Source: Chrysoperla carnea
Lineage: Eukaryota; Arthropoda; Insecta; Neuroptera; Chrysopidae
Direction: 5' to 3'
NCBI RefSeq assembly: GCF_905475395.1
Contig: NC_058340.1
Coordinates: 59,126,181-59,190,180 of the forward strand
Length of the DNA: 64,000 nt
Shown here: positions 58,501-64,000 of the stretch, piece by piece
Layout: each line of letters begins with the position of its first letter
How positions within the stretch are numbered: position 1 is the stretch's first letter
Made by a program: the position numbers and the translations under genes
Notes under the pieces: generated by a model
Database searches by the model: none
What the model saw: the letters and a program-made list of their open reading frames with translations, nothing else
Told to the model about the DNA's origin: nothing

Positions 58501-60004
58501 GACAATAGCATAAAATACATAAAAGAAACTAGGTGAAGTAAAAGCCTGTATAGGAATTAAAAGCTTTCAATAGCCGCATCAGTATGCCAAGTCAGATGCA
58601 GATACTAAGAATGCAGTGAGAATCCAAATTTGCAAAATTTGCAGAAATGCCAAAAACTAGGTAAAAATAGTGAAATTATGTTGAAAAAGCACCAAAACTT
58701 TCGCTGTATCTATGGCACACGGTTTCTGTGAGAATAAGTACGTGGCAGACTGGTTGTGAGAAAATTCTCTTTAAAAATGAGAAATCAAAAGGCAAACTTT
58801 TGGTCGGGTAAAAAGTTCTCAAGTTGTAGTCAAAAAATGTCACCAAAAGGTACAATACTTTCCAAAAAAATTGGGAAACCAAAAGCCAGACCATTAAGTC
58901 CTGTTAGATTAATTTTAACTTTCTTAAAATCCTCAGACCAGACAGTAATTAGTATCAGCTTGTTTCGTTGGGAAATTCTAACCGTATAAATAAAATATAT
59001 TTAGTAACAAAAAAAATATTTCTGACATTTTAAAAATTATAATATTAAATAGGTTCTTAATACTTTGTTAACAAGGTTAAATGGTAAATGTATTTTAATT
59101 TTTTTAAATTTCGCTATACATATTCTTCTTAAACGTTGAGTATTTAACGTTTATTTTTAGACATTGTCTGAAACATAATATTTTCGTTTGTATAAAATGT
59201 ATACTTTTGTTAGAAACAAGGCATCTGGTATATTTAAACTCCTACGCATATCTTTGTGAAAATTGTTTTTAATAAACATTCATTTTTAGATGACTAAAAT
59301 TATCAGCTTGAAATAAAAAATAAGGGTTTATCTAAATGTCACATTTCCCTTGAATTTTTTTTAAACAGTTTTTCATTTTCATTATAATTTTTTTGTTACA
59401 AGGTAAATTTTACTAATGGAATATTAACATTTTTACTTGGATAACTTTACCAAGATATTGAAAGTGCTGAATTGGAAGCATGTGAACCCCGTCTTTTTCC
59501 TAACATATTTTACTAGAAAACTTTGTACTATGCTTATGTCTTTTAATGATATGATTCTCATATATTTATTTAGTGCATTTGAATTATTTATTTATCGAAA
59601 TATTTACCCCTTTTTGACGTTTTTTTGAGAAGCATACGTGATAAAGCATATTTCATGCACACACAAAATTATTACAATGACACAAATTTATTTGACTCAA
59701 TGAAATGAAAAGTACTTGTTCAATATGTTCAATTTTGAATGAATTGAGTGGAAGGGATTTTTTTTGAAGAAATATATGATTATAGTGTTTATCATATTAA
59801 CCAAAACGGTTACTGGTAAGCCTAAATTTGATCTCTCGTCTAGGCGACTAATAAGCTAGTCTCGGGTTTAATGTGCCAATTTAGGAAGCGAAAATATTTC
59901 CAATTCTCAAAAATATTAGTATGATTAAAGCAAACTTTTGGAAAATTGATGTTTCTGTCGCTGGTCTATTGTTTTCAACACGCTATAGGTCATACTTATT
60001 GACT

Positions 60005-60484
60005 AACTAGCTGTGAACTACCCGTTTTCTTGGGCAACATTCTATCCCCAATTTCACCCCTCCCTCATACCTTCTTGCGTAGGGTTTACTTTGTAATGTA
60101 CACGTCATGCTGTTTTATTTGATACCCCATTTGGGGATATTTGAAAATATTTGATTATTCATCTCCACTTTCTCGGTCCACCTCTCTACCCCCCGAAGGA
60201 TAAAAATAGATAAAAACAATCCTTGTAGCTGGTTGTATATCTTGTCATTATTTGAGCTTAATCGATGTACAACTTTTAAGTTTTTGAACCACATTCCTTT
60301 CAACCCTTATTTCAACCTTTTACTCTACTATATTAGACTATTATACATATAAACGTTTGAATCACTCTATCTATTAGAAAAAACCGCAACAAAATCCATT
60401 TCGTAGTTTTCATGATCTAAGCATACATAATAACATGATAGGTACAGACAGCGGGAAGCGACTCTGTTTTATGCTATGTATTGG
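60005..60484 (+). mobile_element. SINE/LINE-like repeat, copy 2
   Basis: Full-length relative of 18099-18578 (start CTAGCTGTGAACTACCCG, end GCGACTCTGTTTTATGC). The minus-strand ORF inside it is a by-product. Confidence 0.7.
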
Positions 60485-61278
60485 TCATCAAGCAATCCTA
60501 TTTACCATAAATTTATAAAATAGGTAAAAATAAGTCTTTAATATAATAAGTCTAAAAATAAGTCTATTTATAATCTAATAATTTTATAAGCTTATTTAAT
60601 TTATTTTTATTAATTACATTTTTCACAATAAACTACATAATAAACTCATATATTCGAATATAGTGGAAGCGACATATTGTACAGATTTAAAAATTTTCTT
60701 TTATTCGCGTAATATTTACATCAAATGAGTCAAAGTGAAGATATTTATGGGATTTCTGGAAGTGTTCCAGTAAATTTGGCGATCTTGTATTAAAAATATA
60801 AATACGTTCATATTCTAGAATAACAAATTAATACCAAAATTATCTTTAATTGTCCTTCAAACCATATAAAATTAATAACTAAACTATATTCGAAATTTAT
60901 ATTTTGATAATATGGATTTCGATAAAAAACCGAAAATAGAAAGTAAATAATTGTATATTTATTATGATTTTATTTCCAAAAGTTTTTTAATTAATTTTTA
61001 TACTGATAAACTCGGAAAAATATTTATAGATGTAAAAGAATAAGGCAAATATTTAGTCATCAATGTAATCACCAAATAGAAAGATTTATATATAACTTAT
61101 AAAAAGAAAGTACTTTTTATTTTACTTTGTCTTGTCTTTCACATAAAATAAAAAAAAAACATTGTTCGTTGTTCGTTTTCTTTAATGAACAAACCACCAT
61201 AAAATGAAGTGAATGATTTCTGTTATTAACAATTTATTGATAACAATGGATAAATTATGTCTTATCAGAATGTTATTA

Positions 61279-61531
61279 AAATACCCGTGTTTCGTGGTGT
61301 TGCAAGTACAACCATCTCAAAAGCTTTAGATTTGTTAATAAAGCATATATCTTCCTCTTTTTTACTTCATAATTCTAGTTATTGGAAGTTTGGGTTGTTC
61401 AAAAAATGAAAAAAGTCCAGTGTCCCGTGATGTTGAAAAAAAAAATCATCTCAAAACTTTAGATTTGTTTAAAAAATTACATATCTTCCTCTTTTTTACT
61501 TCAGAATTCTAGTTAGTTCAAAAAATGAAAA
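61279..61531. repeat. tandem duplication, two units of about 130 bp
   Basis: The unit contains TTTAGATTTGTT, CATATCTTCCTCTTTTTTAC and GTTCAAAAAATGAAAAA; both units are in direct orientation, with small indels. Confidence 0.65.
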
Positions 61532-61739
61532 ATTCGATTTCTCCAAGGAGCTCAAATATTATGTAAATTTTATACCCAATACAAATAGTGTTTTTTTAAT
61601 AGAATTTTTCTGCTGAATGCACAGAACCGAAACTCTGCTTTTTCACATGAAAAAAGTTCCAAGAGTTCTTGTAAACTCAATGAAAACATTTAGTAAAGAT
61701 AACTATCTTAAAAAGTCTACATAGTTTAAATAGAAAATG

Positions 61740-62080
61740 AAACAAGTAAAATTTGCGAAATTTAAAAAACTCCGATATATTTTTCGGGTATGAAACCCTA
61801 AACTCGCATTTGAAACTTATCTAAGAAAACTCTCCATAAATTACATTTTTCCTTAAAATTTTCTCCAAACTGGACCGATTTCTAGGATCATCGCCAAGTT
61901 TTTAGTTGTTCCGAGTACGGAACCCTAAACTCGCACTTGAAACATAGCTATGAACATTCCGCATTAAATTACCTTTCAAACGAAAAAAATTACAAATCGG
62001 TTCATTTGTTTAGGCGGTACGATGTCACAGACAGACACTTGAAGCGGTTAAACCTAAAACACGCCTTTTTTGGTTCGGGT
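61740..62080 (+). repeat. retroelement-like tail repeat
   Basis: GGAACCCTAAACTCGCACTTG, AATCGGTTCATTTGTTTAGG and TCACAGACAGACACTTG. A shorter relative at 38060-38215 has CGGCTACGGAACCCTAAACT and CCGATTTGGATCATC. Confidence 0.5.
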
Positions 62081-62142
62081 GTTAAAAATGGAAGATCAAG
62101 AGCTAATTTTCTTAAAAATTAAAACCACATTGGGCAACGTTG

Positions 62143-62280
62143 GTGGCTCAGTTGGTTAAAGCGAAAACAATTCTTAACGTGGTAGTATGCATAAGATAGC
62201 AGCATGATATATGTAAGAAGGAAGTATTTCAGCGTGTCAAAATAATTGTGTACCTGAAATTTTAGGTGAAAAAGATGGTA
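62143..62280 (+). mobile_element. degenerate tRNA-like SINE head
   Basis: GTTGGTGGCTCAGTTGGTTAAAGCG resembles a tRNA A-box half; no convincing B box follows. Weak relative of the SINE at 15815. Confidence 0.35.
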
Positions 62281-64000
62281 AAATTCAAATAGGAAGTACA
62301 ACTTGTCGGAGCCGGATATCCGCCAAAAATAAGTGATGTGCCGGATATTTTTACGAAGAAATATAATTCCGCCTATACCTAAAACCATATAGTCCTTTCA
62401 AGGATAATTTTTTCTATTAAATATTCTAAAATATTAAACTAGATATAAGATATCCAGATAGCAAAACAAAATTTGATAAGTAGATGAATAATATAAGATG
62501 ACCTTCGAAATTATATATAAAGTCAGACATATAAAATTTGTACTTGAAAAAAAAAAAAGCAGAAAACATTTGGGAAAGAAAATAAGTGAAATATTTTTAC
62601 AGATAAAAAGTACCGTATACATTTTTTTTCTATTTCACCATAAAAATAAATCTAGGAATATTACTGTATAATTGTTGTAGTTGATGATGACTCGAGGATG
62701 TCATTTGAATTATATCACAAGGATCTGTAATTGTTTATTCTACAGGACTTCACATACGTATATTAGATGGTTGATATAAATGTAATGTGAGAGTCTACGA
62801 TTTACTGGATGTGTCCTGAGACAGAGATGTATTTATCAATGAGCAAAGCTTAACCGCTTGCTTCGTTCACGATTTAAAAAAAAAAACCCTGGCGTTATAA
62901 ATTTCATGGCTTTGTTAAGTTTGTCAAGAGTTCAACTACTTTGTTCGTCTCTTAAGTTAATAATTTAACTAAACATTCTGAAGGATACCTTACATTTGAA
63001 AACTTTTTAGATTTTCCTAAAATTATTGAAAATTTTCAGCTATAGAATAACTGAAAATCCTCCAAATGATAATTTTGTCAAACAGGCCATTAAAACCTAA
63101 GCCGTGATAAAAAAAAATCATTGTTTTCCAACCTTTGCTTGAATAACATGTCCCACGCTGTTGGCTAGACGAAAATAAATTATTATATGTGCTAAGAGTT
63201 TTGGTTGGTTGTGCCGCTTCTTCGTTTGGAATTCGTAAAAAAACTTCAGAACTTTAAAAAGCATAATACTTCGTCCTTATCAACTGCAACGAGATTCGAT
63301 TTATTACCCCCTGGGTACTATGTAAACTTTGTTCATCTTCAGATAATTTTCAAACTACTAAGAGATAAGTGACAAAGTCAACACGGATTAATATATTTGG
63401 CAATAAAAAATCGAGGTGATAATTTAAATAATTAATTTGTTTTTTAAATTAATATTTTCCTAGAATTCGAACAATGCAACAATTTATTAATTTTTTACCA
63501 TTTAGGTTTATTAAGTAACTTTTGAGAAACTAAGTAGTACATTAATTTGACGTAATGCCTGGAGAAACTTTTTAAGAATAATAGAAGTGTGCAAAAATTA
63601 AATACACACCTGGTATTTTTGTTAACTTTATTACTTTCTTCTTTAAAAAATTCTGATTCAACTTTTTGCATTATTCTGAAAAAATTTTACAAATAAAAGT
63701 TTAATTATAAAAATAAGAAATGACAAGAGTTCTCTTTTAACTTCTATTTTTCTGTTTTTACAACAACAAAATAATTTTTATAAAACCGCTCAAATTTTTG
63801 GTTTTTATGTTCATAATTTTGTATCTACATTTCAAAAATGCAAAATAATTTTTTTCTACCATACTTCGAGTTGTTTTTCTGTTGGAACTTCGTATCAACC
63901 CCTTCTGATAATATTTAGAGCATGAAAAAGGATGATTTTCTCAAGTTTAGATTCCAGAAGTTTTTTGCGAAACTATAAAAGATATAATGTTGCAAATTTG

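Larger units (their letters stand above)
54235..64000. other. upstream of the acyltransferase exons: probable 5' intron and repeats
   Basis: The missing 5' exons of the GNAT gene should lie here or beyond the window. Possible exon-like pieces are discussed as findings (55863-55916 and 63610-63675). Otherwise there are only repeats (58275, 60005, 61279, 61740, 62143) and AT-rich sequence. Confidence 0.5.

Noticed and set aside
58756..58989. 77-codon plus-strand ORF (Lys/Ser-rich)
   Set aside because: No domain, an equally long antisense ORF overlaps it, and there is no splice or neighbour support.
59776..59859. Short plus-strand ORF beginning MIIVFIIL with a possible GTAAGC donor, signal-peptide-like
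   Set aside because: 28 codons only, no recognisable downstream exon; hydrophobic starts like this arise by chance in AT-rich DNA.
1..64000. CRISPR arrays, bacterial operons, integrated virus
   Set aside because: No spaced direct-repeat arrays, no bacterial gene organisation and no viral protein motifs were seen; the window is eukaryotic with spliceosomal introns.

Overview
The window is AT-rich, repeat-laden nuclear DNA from an animal, most likely an insect. The signs are GT-AG introns of up to about 21 kb, many fold-back (MITE-like) elements, a tRNA-derived SINE, SINE/LINE-like tails of a kind common in insect introns, and an insect-style REPTOR/CREBRF gene. The order cannot be fixed from the sequence alone. 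Coding sequence makes up only about 4% of the 64 kb.

Two real protein-coding genes can be supported, both on the minus strand. The first (4418-28139) is a REPTOR/CREBRF-type bZIP transcription factor. Its four coding exons were read through splice sites with consistent phase (28139-26912, 5516-5073, 4918-4796, 4512-4418) and give a complete 629-residue protein. The ATG-bearing exon begins just after a splice acceptor, so the promoter lies at higher coordinates. Two candidate non-coding first exons are visible, one ending at a GTAAGT donor at 42555 and one ending at a GTGAGT donor at 50729 inside a strikingly CpG-rich patch. A perfect palindromic CRE lies at 43303-43310. The second gene (50823-54232, continuing toward higher coordinates) is the C-terminal part of a GNAT-fold N-acyltransferase of the glycine-N-acyltransferase-like type. 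Its 5' exons are not securely found.

Region by region: 1-4417 lies downstream of REPTOR and is unremarkable. 4418-5516 holds the three 3' REPTOR exons. 5517-26911 is one 21.4-kb intron filled with nested repeats: fold-back elements at 9309-9873, 13228-14530, 16486-17057, 19961-20957 and 26252-26430, copies of a 550-bp interspersed family, and a SINE. 26912-28184 is the large first coding exon. 28185-42555 is a probable 5' intron with more repeats, including a 319-bp inverted pair 5 kb apart, a miRNA-like hairpin and a hAT-type MITE with an 8-bp target duplication. 42556-43400 is a candidate promoter. 44480-45070 is a decayed hAT transposase. 45100-50600 shows no recognisable gene. 50823-54232 is the acyltransferase gene, with a second miRNA-like hairpin in its intron. 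54235-64000 is probable 5' intron with repeats.

The two genes need not be functionally linked. REPTOR acts in TORC1-controlled transcription during starvation and stress; the acyltransferase is a metabolic or conjugation enzyme. I found no system that is clearly new. The best leads are the two hairpins, the CpG-rich patch with a donor site, and the unusual long inverted repeats.
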